Shown in pieces: positions 10,564 to 20,397 of a stretch of 64,000 nucleotides of DNA. Position 1 is the first letter of the stretch. Each line of letters opens with the position of its first letter. The translations under genes were made by a program, and so were the position numbers. This DNA comes from Pseudomonas sp. (GTDB lineage: Bacteria; Pseudomonadota; Gammaproteobacteria; Pseudomonadales; Pseudomonadaceae), in the NCBI RefSeq assembly GCF_030683065.1, contig NZ_JAUXMX010000040.1, positions 88,254 to 152,253 of the forward strand, given 5' to 3'. The notes below the pieces were generated by a model. That model was not told the origin of the DNA. It did no database searches and saw only the letters and a list, made by a program, of their open reading frames with translations.

Positions 10564-11546
10564 CCACGTTCTGGAGTTGGTACGTAACAATCCTATCGCT
10601 AGGCACCATCTTCGCGTTGACCTGGCTTATTTTTGGCACCCGTAAGGGGCAACGCCAGGAAACCACCGAAGAAACCGTCGGGCATAGCTTCGACGGTATC
10701 GAGGAATACGACAATCCACTGCCAAAGTGGTGGTTCATGCTGTTCCTTGGCACCATCGTCTTTGCGCTCGGCTATCTGGTGCTCTATCCGGGCCTGGGTA
10801 ACTTCAAAGGTCTGTTACCGGGCTATGAGTACCTCGATAACAAAGCCAAGACGCCATTTGCTACTGATATCCAGGTCAGTGACGGCATGCGCAATGCTGG
10901 CTGGACGGGCGCACATCAGTGGGAAAAGGAAATGGCCAGGGCTGACGCTCAATACGGGCCGCTCTTTGCCAAATATGCTGCCATGCCAATCGAACAGGTT
11001 GCCCAGGATGAGCAAGCACTGAAGATGGGCGGTCGCTTGTTCGCGTCCAACTGCTCGGTGTGCCACGGCTCAGACGCCAAGGGCGCCTACGGCTTCCCTA
11101 ACCTGACCGATAACGACTGGCTGTATGGCGGCGAGCCGGAAACCATCAAGCAGACCCTGCTCAAAGGCCGCCAGGGCATGATGCCTGCGCAACTTGCTGT
11201 AATTGGCGAAGATGGCATCCGCAATGTCGCCGGCTATATACGCACCTTGTCTGGCCTGAAAAATCCGGAAGGTATCGAGGTAGACCTTGCCGCAGGTCAA
11301 AACATCTTCGCGAGTAATTGTGCAGTCTGTCATGGTGCTGATGCCAAGGGCCAACAGGTCATGGGCGCGCCGAACCTGACCGACCGAATCTGGTTGTATG
11401 GTTCAAGCTTCGCTCAGATTCAGCAAACCTTGCGCCATGGTCGTAACGGCAAGATGCCTGCCCAGGAAGACTTCCTCGGCAATGACAAAGTGCACTTGTT
11501 GGCGGCGTATGTTTACAGCCTGTCGCAACAACCCGAGGAGAAGTAA
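10560..11546 (+). CDS. ccoP: Cytochrome cbb3 oxidase diheme subunit CcoP (second operon)
   Basis: This 328-residue subunit has two N-terminal helices and two cytochrome c domains with motifs CSVCHG and CAVCHG. It carries an extra linker ([20 protein letters not shown]) after the second helix that is missing from the first copy. It ends the second operon. A short perfect hairpin (GCGACC/GGTCGC, 11566–11580) follows before ccoG. Confidence 0.95.
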   Translation: MTTFWSWYVTILSLGTIFALTWLIFGTRKGQRQETTEETVGHSFDGIEEYDNPLPKWWFMLFLGTIVFALGYLVLYPGLGNFKGLLPGYEYLDNKAKTPFATDIQVSDGMRNAGWTGAHQWEKEMARADAQYGPLFAKYAAMPIEQVAQDEQALKMGGRLFASNCSVCHGSDAKGAYGFPNLTDNDWLYGGEPETIKQTLLKGRQGMMPAQLAVIGEDGIRNVAGYIRTLSGLKNPEGIEVDLAAGQNIFASNCAVCHGADAKGQQVMGAPNLTDRIWLYGSSFAQIQQTLRHGRNGKMPAQEDFLGNDKVHLLAAYVYSLSQQPEEK

Positions 11547-11683
11547 TTCTCCACCTGAACTGAGCGCGACCTCCGGTCGCACCCAGCCAGGGCAAGCCAG
11601 GCGTACCATAGCGCAACAGTGAGAATGACCCCGGCTGGCATGTATCGGCCGGGGCAGCCAACCAACCGCCGTGGTACATACTG

Positions 11684-13090
11684 ATGAGCTCGCAGATTCC
11701 CGTTAAAGACGTCACCCCGGCCAAGGTCGAAACCGTAGACCTCTACGCCAATCGCGAAAAAATCTACACCCGCGCCTTCACCGGTATCTTCCGCAATCTG
11801 CGCATGCTCGGTGGCGCCCTGCTGTTCCTCCTCTATTTCGGCACTGTCTGGTTAACCTGGAATGGCCGCCAAGCCGTCTGGTGGAACCTGCCAGAGCGCA
11901 AATTCCACATCCTCAGCGCCACCTACTGGCCCCAGGATTTCGTCCTATTGTCAGCCGTGTTGATCATTGCCGCCTTCGGCCTGTTCTTTATCACCGTCTA
12001 TGCCGGACGCGTGTGGTGCGGTTACACCTGCCCGCAGAGCGTATACACCTGGGTATTCATGTGGGCAGAAAAGGTCACCGAAGGCGACCGTAACAAGCGC
12101 ATGAAGCTCGACAAAGAGCCGATGAGCGCCCAGAAATTCCTGCGCAAGCTGGCCAAGCACAGTATCTGGGTTGGGGTCTCCCTGCTCACGGCCATCACTT
12201 TTGTCGGCTACTTCACGCCAATCCGTGAACTGATCCCGGAACTCCTCACCCTGCAGGCCAGTGGCTGGGCAGCGTTCTGGGTCGGCTTTTTCACCATCGC
12301 CACCTATGGCAACGCCGGTTACCTGCGCGAACAGGTGTGCATTTATATGTGCCCGTACGCACGCTTTCAGAGCGTGATGTTCGACCAGGACACCCTGATC
12401 GTCTCCTACGACCCACGCCGCGGCGAACAGCGCGGCCCACGCAAACGCGATGCAGACTACAAGGCTGAAGGCCTGGGCGATTGCATCGACTGCATGATGT
12501 GCGTGAATGTCTGCCCGACCGGCATCGACATACGTGACGGCCTGCAGATCGAATGCATCGGCTGCGCGGCGTGCATCGACGCCTGCGACAGCATCATGGA
12601 GAAAATGGATTACCCCAAAGGGCTGATCAGCTACACCACCGAGCACAACCTGTCGGGACAGAAAACCCACCTGGTTCGTCCGCGCCTGATCGGCTATGCC
12701 ATCGCGTTGCTGGCTATGATGGCGGTCTTCGCCTGGGCCGTGGCCAACCGCTCGCTGGTCGAGCTGGACGTACTCAAGGATCGCGTGCTCTATCGCGAGA
12801 ACGAGGAAGGCCGGATCGAGAATGTCTACACCCTGAAAATCATGAACAAAGCCCAGCAAGAAATCGTCTACCTGATCGAAGCCGATGGTCTCGATGGCCT
12901 GGTTTACGAAGGCAAGCGGGAAATCAAAGCCCTTGCTGGTGAAGTACTATCGGTGCCGGTCGAGCTCTCGATCGATCCGGAAAAACTGCCGTCCAGCACC
13001 AATGAAGTTATGTTTCGCATACGCTCCGCAGACGATGCGAGCATCCAAAACGACGCTGCCAGCCGCTTTATCGGCCCGAGCGTCCGCTGA
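11684..13090 (+). CDS. ccoG: Cytochrome oxidase accessory iron-sulfur protein CcoG (FixG/RdxA)
   Basis: This 468-residue inner-membrane ferredoxin-like protein has about five membrane helices. Near residues 267–310 it carries two 4Fe-4S motifs, [12 protein letters not shown] and [14 protein letters not shown]-terminal Ig-like periplasmic domain follows the last helix. CcoG relatives act in copper delivery to the cbb3 oxidase and reduce Cu(II) to Cu(I). The gene starts the ccoGHIS assembly cluster after a 137-bp gap. The tail SRFIGPSVR is intact. Confidence 0.95.
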   Translation: MSSQIPVKDVTPAKVETVDLYANREKIYTRAFTGIFRNLRMLGGALLFLLYFGTVWLTWNGRQAVWWNLPERKFHILSATYWPQDFVLLSAVLIIAAFGLFFITVYAGRVWCGYTCPQSVYTWVFMWAEKVTEGDRNKRMKLDKEPMSAQKFLRKLAKHSIWVGVSLLTAITFVGYFTPIRELIPELLTLQASGWAAFWVGFFTIATYGNAGYLREQVCIYMCPYARFQSVMFDQDTLIVSYDPRRGEQRGPRKRDADYKAEGLGDCIDCMMCVNVCPTGIDIRDGLQIECIGCAACIDACDSIMEKMDYPKGLISYTTEHNLSGQKTHLVRPRLIGYAIALLAMMAVFAWAVANRSLVELDVLKDRVLYRENEEGRIENVYTLKIMNKAQQEIVYLIEADGLDGLVYEGKREIKALAGEVLSVPVELSIDPEKLPSSTNEVMFRIRSADDASIQNDAASRFIGPSVR

Positions 13091-13104
13091 TCAAAAGGCC
13101 AAGC

Positions 13105-13611
13105 ATGTCTGAAGATGCACCGATCAAACCCTGGTTCAAGCAGTTCTGGCCCTGGTTCCTTATCTCCCTGCTGGCTTATTCAGTGGTGCAAGGGCTGACC
13201 CTGCTGACCATCTCCATCAAGAACCCGCCGGGCCTGATTTCCGACGATTATTACGATGTTGGCAAAGGCATCAACCAGTCACTGGAGCGTGAATCCCTGG
13301 CCATACAATTGCAACTGCGCGCCACCCTCGACCTCAATGACGAGACCGGGGTTGCTCACTTGCAACTGCAAGGCAATAGCGGCCCTGCGCAATTGGTGCT
13401 GAACCTGATCTCGCCAACCCAACCCGAGCGTGACCGGCGCATCGTTTTGCAACCGCAAGGCGACGGTGTCTACCGCGGCCAAATGCAGGACTCCGTTCAG
13501 GGTCGGCGTTTCGTTGAGTTGATTGGCCAGGAAGGAGGCAAGGACTGGCGCTTGTTCGAAGAAGAAACCCTGGAAAGCGGCAAAACCATCCGCCTCGGTG
13601 ACGCACAATAG
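13105..13611 (+). CDS. ccoH: Cytochrome oxidase assembly protein CcoH (FixH)
   Basis: This 168-residue protein has one N-terminal membrane helix (about residues 13–33) and a periplasmic FixH domain beginning at the conserved [18 protein letters not shown]. Family members interact with CcoN or CcoP during assembly of the oxidase. The gene is 14 bp after ccoG and is followed by a strong hairpin that may reduce transcription into ccoI. Confidence 0.92.
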   Translation: MSEDAPIKPWFKQFWPWFLISLLAYSVVQGLTLLTISIKNPPGLISDDYYDVGKGINQSLERESLAIQLQLRATLDLNDETGVAHLQLQGNSGPAQLVLNLISPTQPERDRRIVLQPQGDGVYRGQMQDSVQGRRFVELIGQEGGKDWRLFEEETLESGKTIRLGDAQ

Positions 13612-13625
13612 CGTTCGCTCCCTTG

Positions 13626-13651
13626 AGGGCGCAGCCTGCTGCGCCCTTCTT
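13626..13651 (+). terminator. Intrinsic terminator or attenuator between ccoH and ccoI
   Basis: A perfect 9-bp stem (AGGGCGCAG/CTGCGCCCT) with a 4-base loop is followed by TCTTGCT. The T-tract is short, so partial termination is plausible. Confidence 0.5.
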
Positions 13652-13683
13652 GCTCAAGTATCAGACCTCAGACTGCCCTCCCA

Positions 13684-16083
13684 ATGGCTAGCCCTCTCCC
13701 CTGTTACCACTGCGGTTTACCAGTCCCAACCGGCGGTCGTTTCCACGCCCAGGTATTGGGCGAAACCCGTGCCATGTGCTGCCCTGGATGCCAGGCGGTG
13801 GCCGAGGCCATAGTCGCGGGCGGGCTGGAGCACTACTACAAACACCGCAGCGAAAGCGCCACCAACCCGCAAAGCCTGCCACAGGCACTGCCCGATGAAC
13901 TGGCATTGTATGACCGTGCGGATGTGCAGCAGCCCTTTGTCGAACAGCACGGCGGGCTCAATGAAACCTGCCTGCTGATCGAAGGCATCAGCTGCGCCGC
14001 CTGCGGCTGGCTGATTGAAAAGCACCTGCGCGATGTGCCGGGCGTTGCCGAGGCTCACCTCAACCTGTCCAACCACCGCCTGCAAGTGCGCTGGGCCGAC
14101 AGTCAGTTGCCTCTCAGCCAGTTGCTCCAAGAACTGCGCAAGATCGGCTATGCCGCCCACCCCTGGCATGCCGACGCCGCCGCCGAGCAGTTGCAGCGGG
14201 AAAACCGCCGCGCCATGCGCGAACTGGGCGTGGCCGGCATGCTCTGGATGCAGGTGATGATGGCCAGCATGGCCACCTGGCCAGAGTTCAACGTCGACCT
14301 CAGCCCAGAACTGGACAAGATTCTGCGCTGGGTCAGCCTGTTCCTCACTACCCCGATCGTCTTCTACTGCTGCGGCCAGTTCTTCCGTGGCGCCATGCGC
14401 GACCTGCGCACCCGCCACCTGACCATGGACGTTTCGGTGTCGCTGGCCATCGGCGGCGCCTATGTCGCAGGCATCTGGTCGACCGTCACCGGCCAGGGCG
14501 AGCTGTATTTCGATGCAGTCGGCATGTTCGCCCTGTTCCTGCTCGCCGGTCGCTACCTGGAGCGGCGCGCCCGCGAGCGCACCGCGGCGGCAACCTCACA
14601 GTTAGTCAATTTGCTCCCCGCCTCCTGCCTGCGCCTGGATACCGATGGCCAAAGCCAGCGGATTCTGCTCAGCGAATTGCGCACCGGCGAGCATGTACTG
14701 GTACCGCCAGGCGCCCTGCTACCCGCCGACGGGCGCATTCTCAGCGGCCAGTCGAGCGTCGATGAATCGCTGCTCACTGGCGAATACCTGCCCCAGCCAC
14801 GCACCGTCGGCGACAGCGTGACCGCCGGCACCCTCAACGTTGAAGGCCCACTGACCGTCGAAGTGCAGGCGCTTGGCGATGCAACCCGGTTGTCAGCCAT
14901 CGTCCGCCTGCTGGAGCGTGCTCAAAGTGAGAAACCACGCCTGGCAGAAATCGCCGACAAGGTCGCACAATGGTTCCTGCTGATCGTACTGGTAGTGGCC
15001 ACCGTGGTTGGCGGGATCTGGCTGCAGATCGACTCATCACGCGCTTTCTGGATCGTACTCGCCCTGCTGGTTGCCACCTGCCCCTGCGCCTTGGCCTTGG
15101 CCACGCCGACCGCACTGACCGCCGCCACCGGCAGTTTGCATAAACTCGGCCTGCTGCTGACTCGCGGGCACGTGCTGGAAGGTCTCAACCAGATCGACAC
15201 GGTAATCTTCGACAAGACCGGCACCCTGACCGAGGGCCGCCTGACCCTGAGCGCCATCCACCCACTCGGCGCACTGGACAGCGATGCCTGCCTGGCATTG
15301 GCTGCAGCCTTGGAAAATCGCTCGGAGCACCCGATTGCTCGCGCCTTTGGCCGTGCAGCGCAGGCCGCTGAGCAGGTCGACAGCATTCCCGGGCGAGGTT
15401 TGCAGGGCTTGGTCGCAGGCCGTGAACTGCGTATTGGTCAGCCCGAATTTGTCAGCCAGTTAAGCGGCCTGCTCGCCCCGACGATTCCCGGCGAACAGGG
15501 CCAATGGCTGCTCCTCGGCGACAACCAAGGCCCGCTCGCCTGGTTTGTCCTCGATGACCGCCTGCGTGACGACGCCCCCGCCTTGCTCGACGCTTGCCGC
15601 GCGCGCGGCTGGCACGTGTTGCTGCTATCGGGCGACAGCTCACCGATGGTTGGCGAAGTGGCGCGTCAACTCGGCATCGAAGACGCACGCGGCGGCATGA
15701 CCCCAGACGCCAAACTGGCGGAGCTGCACAAACTGCATGCACAGGGTCGCCGGGTACTGATGCTCGGTGACGGGGTCAATGACGTCCCGGTGCTGGCCGG
15801 TGCTGATATCAGCGTGGCCATGGGCAGCGCCACCGACCTGGCGAAAACCAGCGCCGATGCAGTACTGCTCTCCAACCGCCTGAGCAGCCTTATCCAGGCC
15901 TTCAGCCTGGCGCGACGCACCCGCAGGATCATCATCGAGAACCTGACCTGGGCCAGCCTGTACAATGGCCTGGTATTACCCTTCGCTGCCATCGGCTGGA
16001 TTACACCAATCTGGGCCGCGCTGGGCATGTCGCTCAGCTCGCTGCTGGTGGTGTTGAATGCATTACGGCTAACGCGCCAGTAG
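13684..16083 (+). CDS. ccoI: Copper-exporting P1B-type ATPase CcoI (FixI)
   Basis: This 799-residue P-type ATPase moves copper to the periplasm for oxidase assembly. A cysteine-rich N-terminal segment ([15 protein letters not shown]) precedes a heavy-metal domain with [15 protein letters not shown]. The membrane metal site [14 protein letters not shown] is near residue 465, the phosphorylated aspartate DKTGTLTEG near 510, and the ATP hinge [20 protein letters not shown] near the C-terminus. Eight helices are expected. The start ATG is 33 bp after the hairpin. The stop codon is the first triplet of a dispersed repeat. Confidence 0.95.
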   Translation: MASPLPCYHCGLPVPTGGRFHAQVLGETRAMCCPGCQAVAEAIVAGGLEHYYKHRSESATNPQSLPQALPDELALYDRADVQQPFVEQHGGLNETCLLIEGISCAACGWLIEKHLRDVPGVAEAHLNLSNHRLQVRWADSQLPLSQLLQELRKIGYAAHPWHADAAAEQLQRENRRAMRELGVAGMLWMQVMMASMATWPEFNVDLSPELDKILRWVSLFLTTPIVFYCCGQFFRGAMRDLRTRHLTMDVSVSLAIGGAYVAGIWSTVTGQGELYFDAVGMFALFLLAGRYLERRARERTAAATSQLVNLLPASCLRLDTDGQSQRILLSELRTGEHVLVPPGALLPADGRILSGQSSVDESLLTGEYLPQPRTVGDSVTAGTLNVEGPLTVEVQALGDATRLSAIVRLLERAQSEKPRLAEIADKVAQWFLLIVLVVATVVGGIWLQIDSSRAFWIVLALLVATCPCALALATPTALTAATGSLHKLGLLLTRGHVLEGLNQIDTVIFDKTGTLTEGRLTLSAIHPLGALDSDACLALAAALENRSEHPIARAFGRAAQAAEQVDSIPGRGLQGLVAGRELRIGQPEFVSQLSGLLAPTIPGEQGQWLLLGDNQGPLAWFVLDDRLRDDAPALLDACRARGWHVLLLSGDSSPMVGEVARQLGIEDARGGMTPDAKLAELHKLHAQGRRVLMLGDGVNDVPVLAGADISVAMGSATDLAKTSADAVLLSNRLSSLIQAFSLARRTRRIIIENLTWASLYNGLVLPFAAIGWITPIWAALGMSLSSLLVVLNALRLTRQ

Positions 16084-16166
16084 GGTGGATCACGCTTTAC
16101 CGATCCACCACAGCGCTGCCATGGTGGATGTAAAAAGCGCCAGCTACGCGCCCCGACCCACCCTAC
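16081..16166. repeat. Dispersed inverted repeat (TAGGGTGG…CCACCCTA) between ccoI and ccoS
   Basis: TAGGGTGGAT at the ccoI stop pairs with CCACCCTA at the other end. Internal copies of the sequence occur as GATCCACCA and TGGTGGAT. A related element with the same outer text (TAGGGTGGAT…CGCGCCCCGACCCACCCTA) lies at 59224. Confidence 0.6.
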
Positions 16167-16190
16167 GTCTCGCCCGAATTCGGAGATTCC

Positions 16191-16409
16191 ATGCCCGCGC
16201 TTTACATTCTGATCCCGGTCGCCATTGCCCTGGTCGGTTTCGCCATCTGGCTGTTCTTCTGGGCGGTCGACAGCGGTCAGTACGATGACCTCGACGGCCC
16301 GGCTCACAGCATCCTCCTAGACGACGAAGACCCCATGCACAAGGCCGGCGTCAGCCAGGCGCAACAGCCGGATGAGCCAGCCGACGATCAGGAGCCGCCC
16401 CGTGCTTGA
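16191..16409 (+). CDS. ccoS: Cytochrome oxidase maturation protein CcoS
   Basis: This 72-residue protein has one N-terminal membrane helix (PALYILIPVAIALVGFAIWL) followed by FFWAVDSGQYDDLDGPA and a charged tail, the usual CcoS layout. CcoS is needed for insertion of heme and copper cofactors into the cbb3 oxidase. The ATG follows GGAG by 6–7 bases. The last 8 bases overlap the downstream GTG-started gene, implying coupling. Confidence 0.92.
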   Translation: MPALYILIPVAIALVGFAIWLFFWAVDSGQYDDLDGPAHSILLDDEDPMHKAGVSQAQQPDEPADDQEPPRA

Positions 16410-17085
16410 ACTTGCACCCTTGCTAGTGTCGGCCCTGATCCTCGGCCTACTTGGCGGCGGGCATTGCCTGGGCATGTGTGGTGGCCTGATGGGCGCCCTG
16501 ACCCTGGCCATCCCGGCCGAACAGCGCGCACAACGCCTGCAATTATTAATCGCCTACAACCTGGGCCGGATTTTCAGCTACGCCACTGCCGGCCTGCTTC
16601 TGGGCATGGCCGGCTGGGCGCTGGCCAACAGCCCGGCAGCCATGTTGATGCGCGTTGTCGCCGCGCTGCTGTTGATCGCCATGGGCCTGTACCTCGCCGG
16701 ATTATGGAGCGGCCTGACCCGTATCGAAGCGCTTGGCCGCGGTCTGTGGCGCTACATTCAACCACTGACCCGGCGCTTCATGCCGGTCACCAGCCTGCCC
16801 CGCGCCCTGCTACTGGGCGGACTGTGGGGCTGGCTGCCGTGCGGCCTGGTCTACAGCACCCTGCTCTGGGCAGCGAGCCAGGGTGATGCCCTCGACAGCG
16901 CCGCACTGATGCTGGCGTTCGGCATTGGTACCATGCCGGTTCTACTGGCCACCGGCATGGCTGCAGAACGCATGACCGCCCTGCTACGCAAGCAAGGCGT
17001 GCGCATGGCGGGAGGTATCCTGGTGATCCTGTTCGGCCTATGGACCCTGCCTGGCCCACATCAGCACTGGCTGATGGGACATTGA
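16402..17085 (+). CDS. TauE/SafE (DsbD_2-like) membrane protein linked to cbb3 assembly
   Basis: This 227-residue protein has about six membrane helices and the conserved cysteine motif GHCLGMCGGLMG near its N-terminus, plus a later GWLPCGLVYSTLLWA. Such proteins are annotated as sulfite-exporter-like and are regularly encoded after ccoS. A role in copper handling or thiol chemistry for oxidase assembly is inferred from context. The GTG start is preferred because GGAG lies 7 bases upstream and it overlaps ccoS; an in-frame ATG 30 bases earlier is an alternative. Confidence 0.82.
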   Translation: MLELAPLLVSALILGLLGGGHCLGMCGGLMGALTLAIPAEQRAQRLQLLIAYNLGRIFSYATAGLLLGMAGWALANSPAAMLMRVVAALLLIAMGLYLAGLWSGLTRIEALGRGLWRYIQPLTRRFMPVTSLPRALLLGGLWGWLPCGLVYSTLLWAASQGDALDSAALMLAFGIGTMPVLLATGMAAERMTALLRKQGVRMAGGILVILFGLWTLPGPHQHWLMGH

Positions 17086-17262
17086 CGCAAGAGCCGAACC
17101 GCCAATTGAGCTTGCGATATGGCGATCCGCCTCGGCTCGCCATCGCTGATAAATGGCTGTCTACCCGTTAGCTGTTGCAGCAATGGATATAGGCGCACGC
17201 CACTCATTGCATACAACACCTAACGGTGTACTTAGCCTGAGCCCGCCGCCCTCTAACTCCCG

Positions 17263-17276
17263 TTGACACAGGTCAA
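17263..17276 (+). promoter_or_regulatory. Anr box upstream of hemN
   Basis: TTGAC-ACAG-GTCAA is a perfect palindrome of the FNR/Anr class. If centred at -41.5, transcription would start near 17311, and TGCATA/CATAGA at 17295–17302 fits a -10 element. Anaerobic activation of hemN by Anr is established in Pseudomonas. Confidence 0.8.
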
Positions 17277-17338
17277 GACGCTCAGGAGCCCGTCTGCATA
17301 GACTCCCGGCATTGATAGTCTGATCGGGGGTTACCCGC

Positions 17339-18727
17339 ATGCTCGACGCAATCCAATGGGATACCGACCTGATCCGCCGCTACGATCAGAGCGGGCCATG
17401 TTATGCCTCCTACCCCTCCGCCGCGCAGATGCACGGCGGCGTTAGCTCGTTCGAACTGCTACAGGCACTGCGCGACAGCAGCAAACAACTGCACCCACTG
17501 TCACTCTATGTTCATCTGCCATTCTGCGCACATGCTTGCTACTTCTGTGCCTGCAACAAAGTGGTTACCAAGGATCGCGGTCGTGCCCAACCTTATCTGC
17601 GCGCCCTGGAACACGAGTTTGCCATTATTGGCCACCACCTCGACCGTCGCCAGACCGTTGAACAACTGCACCTCGGCGGCGGCACCCCGACGTTTCTCAG
17701 TCATGACGAACTGCGTCACCTGATGAGCCAGTTGCGCCAGCATTTCAACTTGCTGGATGACGACTCCGGCGACTACAGCATCGAGATCGATCCACGCGAG
17801 GCAGACTGGTCGACCATGGGCCTGCTTCGTGAATTGGGCTTCAACCGGGTCAGCCTCGGCGTACAAGACCTTGATCCAGCGGTACAACGCGCAATCAACC
17901 GCCTGCAAACCCTGGAAGAAACCCGCTCGATCATCGAGGCCGCGCGCACCTTGCAGTTCCGCTCGGTCAATGTCGACCTGATCTACGGTTTACCCAAGCA
18001 GACTCCGCAAAGCTTCGCGCCGACACTTGACGAGATAATTGCCTTACAGCCCGACCGGATATCACTGTTCAACTACACCCATCTGCCCACAAAGTTCACC
18101 ACGCAGCGCCATATCGACAGCAGCGACCTACCCAGCGCAGCAGGCAAACTGGCGATACTGCAGGGCAGCATCGCCCAACTGAGCGCCGCTGGTTATCGCT
18201 ATATCGGCATGGGTCACTTCGCGCTGAGTGATGACGAACTGGCCTGCGCCCAGGAAGATGGCCGCCTGCAACGCAACTTCCAGGGCTACACCACCCACGG
18301 CCATTGCGACCTGGTCGGCCTGGGCGTCTCGGCATTCAGCCAGATCGGCGACCTCTACTGCCAGAATGACAACGACATCACTCTTTACCAACAAAGCCTA
18401 GCCAGCGGCCAATTGGCCATCCAGCGCGGCTTGCATTGCAGCGCCGATGACCGGGTACGGCGTGCTGTGATTCAGCAGCTAATCTGCAATTTTTCCCTGA
18501 ATATCACCGAGATTGAGCAAGCCCACGGCATCCAGTTCCGTGCCTACTTTGCAGAGGCATGGCCACACCTGGAGCAAATGGCACAAGACAAGCTGATCAA
18601 CCTCACCGCAGCAAGCATCGACGTCCGCCCAGTCGGTCGACTACTGATCCGCTCACTGTGCATGCTCTTTGATCACTACCTCAATCAGGGCAGCCCACCT
18701 GCCTCACAAAACGCAACGGCGTCATAG
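17339..18727 (+). CDS. hemN: Oxygen-independent coproporphyrinogen III dehydrogenase HemN
   Basis: This 462-residue radical SAM enzyme oxidatively decarboxylates coproporphyrinogen III to protoporphyrinogen IX without oxygen, supplying heme under low oxygen. The iron-sulfur motif is in HLPFCAHACYFCACNKV (CxxxCxxC plus the HemN-specific fourth cysteine). The glycine-rich SAM segment LHLGGGTPTFLS follows, and the IEIDPREADW and LIYGLPKQT signatures are present. Length is normal. It has its own leader with an Anr box, placing it in the same regulon as the upstream oxidase genes. Confidence 0.96.
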   Translation: MLDAIQWDTDLIRRYDQSGPCYASYPSAAQMHGGVSSFELLQALRDSSKQLHPLSLYVHLPFCAHACYFCACNKVVTKDRGRAQPYLRALEHEFAIIGHHLDRRQTVEQLHLGGGTPTFLSHDELRHLMSQLRQHFNLLDDDSGDYSIEIDPREADWSTMGLLRELGFNRVSLGVQDLDPAVQRAINRLQTLEETRSIIEAARTLQFRSVNVDLIYGLPKQTPQSFAPTLDEIIALQPDRISLFNYTHLPTKFTTQRHIDSSDLPSAAGKLAILQGSIAQLSAAGYRYIGMGHFALSDDELACAQEDGRLQRNFQGYTTHGHCDLVGLGVSAFSQIGDLYCQNDNDITLYQQSLASGQLAIQRGLHCSADDRVRRAVIQQLICNFSLNITEIEQAHGIQFRAYFAEAWPHLEQMAQDKLINLTAASIDVRPVGRLLIRSLCMLFDHYLNQGSPPASQNATAS

Positions 18728-18785
18728 TCGTCCAAACGGTTGCAGCCCACGCTGCTGTACCCGCTGCACGCAACCGGTAGTTTGA

Positions 18786-18835
18786 GCGCCGCGAAGCCCA
18801 ACTGGCAGCGCAATCTCTCGTCGGGCTTCGTGGCC
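18786..18835. repeat. Dispersed inverted repeat in the hemN–anr spacer
   Basis: GCGCCGCGAAGCCCAAC and GTCGGGCTTCGTGGC are imperfect inverted arms. The same type of element is found at 28892. The rest of the 313-bp hemN–anr spacer shows no gene and no convincing promoter. Confidence 0.5.
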
Positions 18836-19039
18836 TTGGCGCTCCGGCGACGCCCAGCAATTGAATAATTCGGACATAGCCCCCACAAACGGCACCAGCG
18901 CACTGCGGGAGAGTGCCTTGGCCATTGTCCGTGGACGGCACATTATTCAGGCCACCGATTAAGACCTCCGTCGACTGGCCGATACCGCCCCCCTGCTGTA
19001 ACCTTGCACATTGCGTGTTTTACCAAGGAATCGACGCCG

Positions 19040-19774
19040 ATGTCCGGAAGCATCAAGCTGCATACGCCACATCAAGCCCATTGCAAGGATTGCAGCCTGG
19101 CAGCCTTGTGCCTCCCGCTTTCCCTGAACATGGAAGACATGAATTCGCTGGACGAGATCGTCAAGCGTGGCCGACCGCTAAAAAAAGGCGAGTTCCTGTT
19201 CCGCCAAAGCGATGTTTTCGAATCGGTGTTCGCCGTGCGCTCCGGCGCACTAAAGACCTTCAGCCTGAGCGACAGCGGCGAAGAACAGATCACCGGGTTT
19301 CACCTGCCCAGCGAGTTGGTCGGCTTGTCAGGTATGGACACCGAATCCTACCCAGTGTCAGCGCAGGCGCTTGAGACCACCTCGGTGTGTGAAATCCCCT
19401 TTGAAAGACTCGACGAACTGTCGATTCTGCTGCCGCAATTGCGCCGCCAATTGATGCGTGTGATGAGCAGGGAAATCCGCGACGACCAGCAGATGATGCT
19501 GTTGCTGTCGAAGAAAACCGCCGACGAACGTATCGCTACCTTCCTGGTCAATTTATCTGCGCGCTTCCGCGCCCGGGGTTTTTCACCCAACCAGTTTCGC
19601 CTGGCCATGTCGCGTAACGAAATTGGTAACTATTTAGGCCTTGCAGTGGAAACCGTCTCCCGGGTATTTACTCGTTTCCAGCAGAACAAATTGCTCGAAG
19701 CCGAAGGCAAGTCGGTACATATTCTCGACCCCATCGAGCTGTGCGCACTGGCTGGCGGCAATCTCGACGGCTGA
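19040..19774 (+). CDS. anr: Anaerobic regulator Anr (FNR/CRP family)
   Basis: This 244-residue oxygen-sensing activator has the N-terminal cysteine cluster Cys15, Cys18 and Cys24 ([11 protein letters not shown]) and a fourth cysteine in TTSVCEIPF for a 4Fe-4S cluster. A cyclic-nucleotide-type beta barrel follows, then a long dimer helix, then a helix-turn-helix ([20 protein letters not shown]) with the FNR-type E-x-x-S-R contacts. The start at [10 protein letters not shown] gives the same 244-residue length as P. aeruginosa Anr and has AAGGAA 9 bases upstream. Expected targets in this window are hemN and at least one cbb3 operon. Confidence 0.96.
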   Translation: MSGSIKLHTPHQAHCKDCSLAALCLPLSLNMEDMNSLDEIVKRGRPLKKGEFLFRQSDVFESVFAVRSGALKTFSLSDSGEEQITGFHLPSELVGLSGMDTESYPVSAQALETTSVCEIPFERLDELSILLPQLRRQLMRVMSREIRDDQQMMLLLSKKTADERIATFLVNLSARFRARGFSPNQFRLAMSRNEIGNYLGLAVETVSRVFTRFQQNKLLEAEGKSVHILDPIELCALAGGNLDG

Positions 19775-19846
19775 CCGAAGCATGGGGCGCGGTCAGCCAG
19801 TAGCCGGCGCCACCCCCCCACTTCAGCCAGCAGCAGGACATTCCTG

Positions 19847-20395
19847 ATGATTTTCGACGAGTTCAGCATCAAAACCTTGATCCGCCCGGTCGCGGACTTC
19901 CCCAAGCCAGGGGTGATTTTCCGTGACATCACCCCGCTGCTGCAGTCGCCACGCGCCCTGCGCATGGTTGCCGACAGCTTTATCCAGCGCTACGTCGAAG
20001 CCGAGTTCAGCCATATCGGCGCCATGGATGCCCGTGGCTTTCTGATTGGCTCGATCATCGCCTATGAGCTAAACAAGCCGCTGATTCTGTTTCGCAAGCA
20101 GGGCAAACTGCCGGGTGAGGTGCTGCGCGAAAGCTATCAGACCGAGTACGCCGAGACCTTTCTCGAAGTACAGGCCGACAGCCTCTGCGAAGGCGACCAA
20201 ATACTCATGTTCGACGACCTGATCGCTACCGGTGGCACCCTGCTGGCTGCCGCACAACTGGTGCGGCGCATGGGCGCAAGCATTTATGAAGCGGCTGCGA
20301 TCATTGACCTGCCTGAACTGGGCGGCTCGCAAAAACTGCAAGACATCGGCATCCCGACTTTTACCCTGACCGCCTTCGCCCTCGACGACAATTAA
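19847..20395 (+). CDS. apt: Adenine phosphoribosyltransferase
   Basis: This 182-residue purine salvage enzyme makes AMP from adenine and PRPP in the cytoplasm. The PRPP-binding loop is [11 protein letters not shown], and the conserved [15 protein letters not shown] lies near the N-terminus. It follows anr by 73 bp, as in other pseudomonads, and precedes the sodium channel gene by only 2 bp. Confidence 0.96.
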   Translation: MIFDEFSIKTLIRPVADFPKPGVIFRDITPLLQSPRALRMVADSFIQRYVEAEFSHIGAMDARGFLIGSIIAYELNKPLILFRKQGKLPGEVLRESYQTEYAETFLEVQADSLCEGDQILMFDDLIATGGTLLAAAQLVRRMGASIYEAAAIIDLPELGGSQKLQDIGIPTFTLTAFALDDN

Positions 20396-20397
20396 TC

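Noticed and set aside
11951..12859. 302-codon frame antisense to ccoG
   Set aside because: A composition shadow of a GC-rich gene with no start signal or family similarity.
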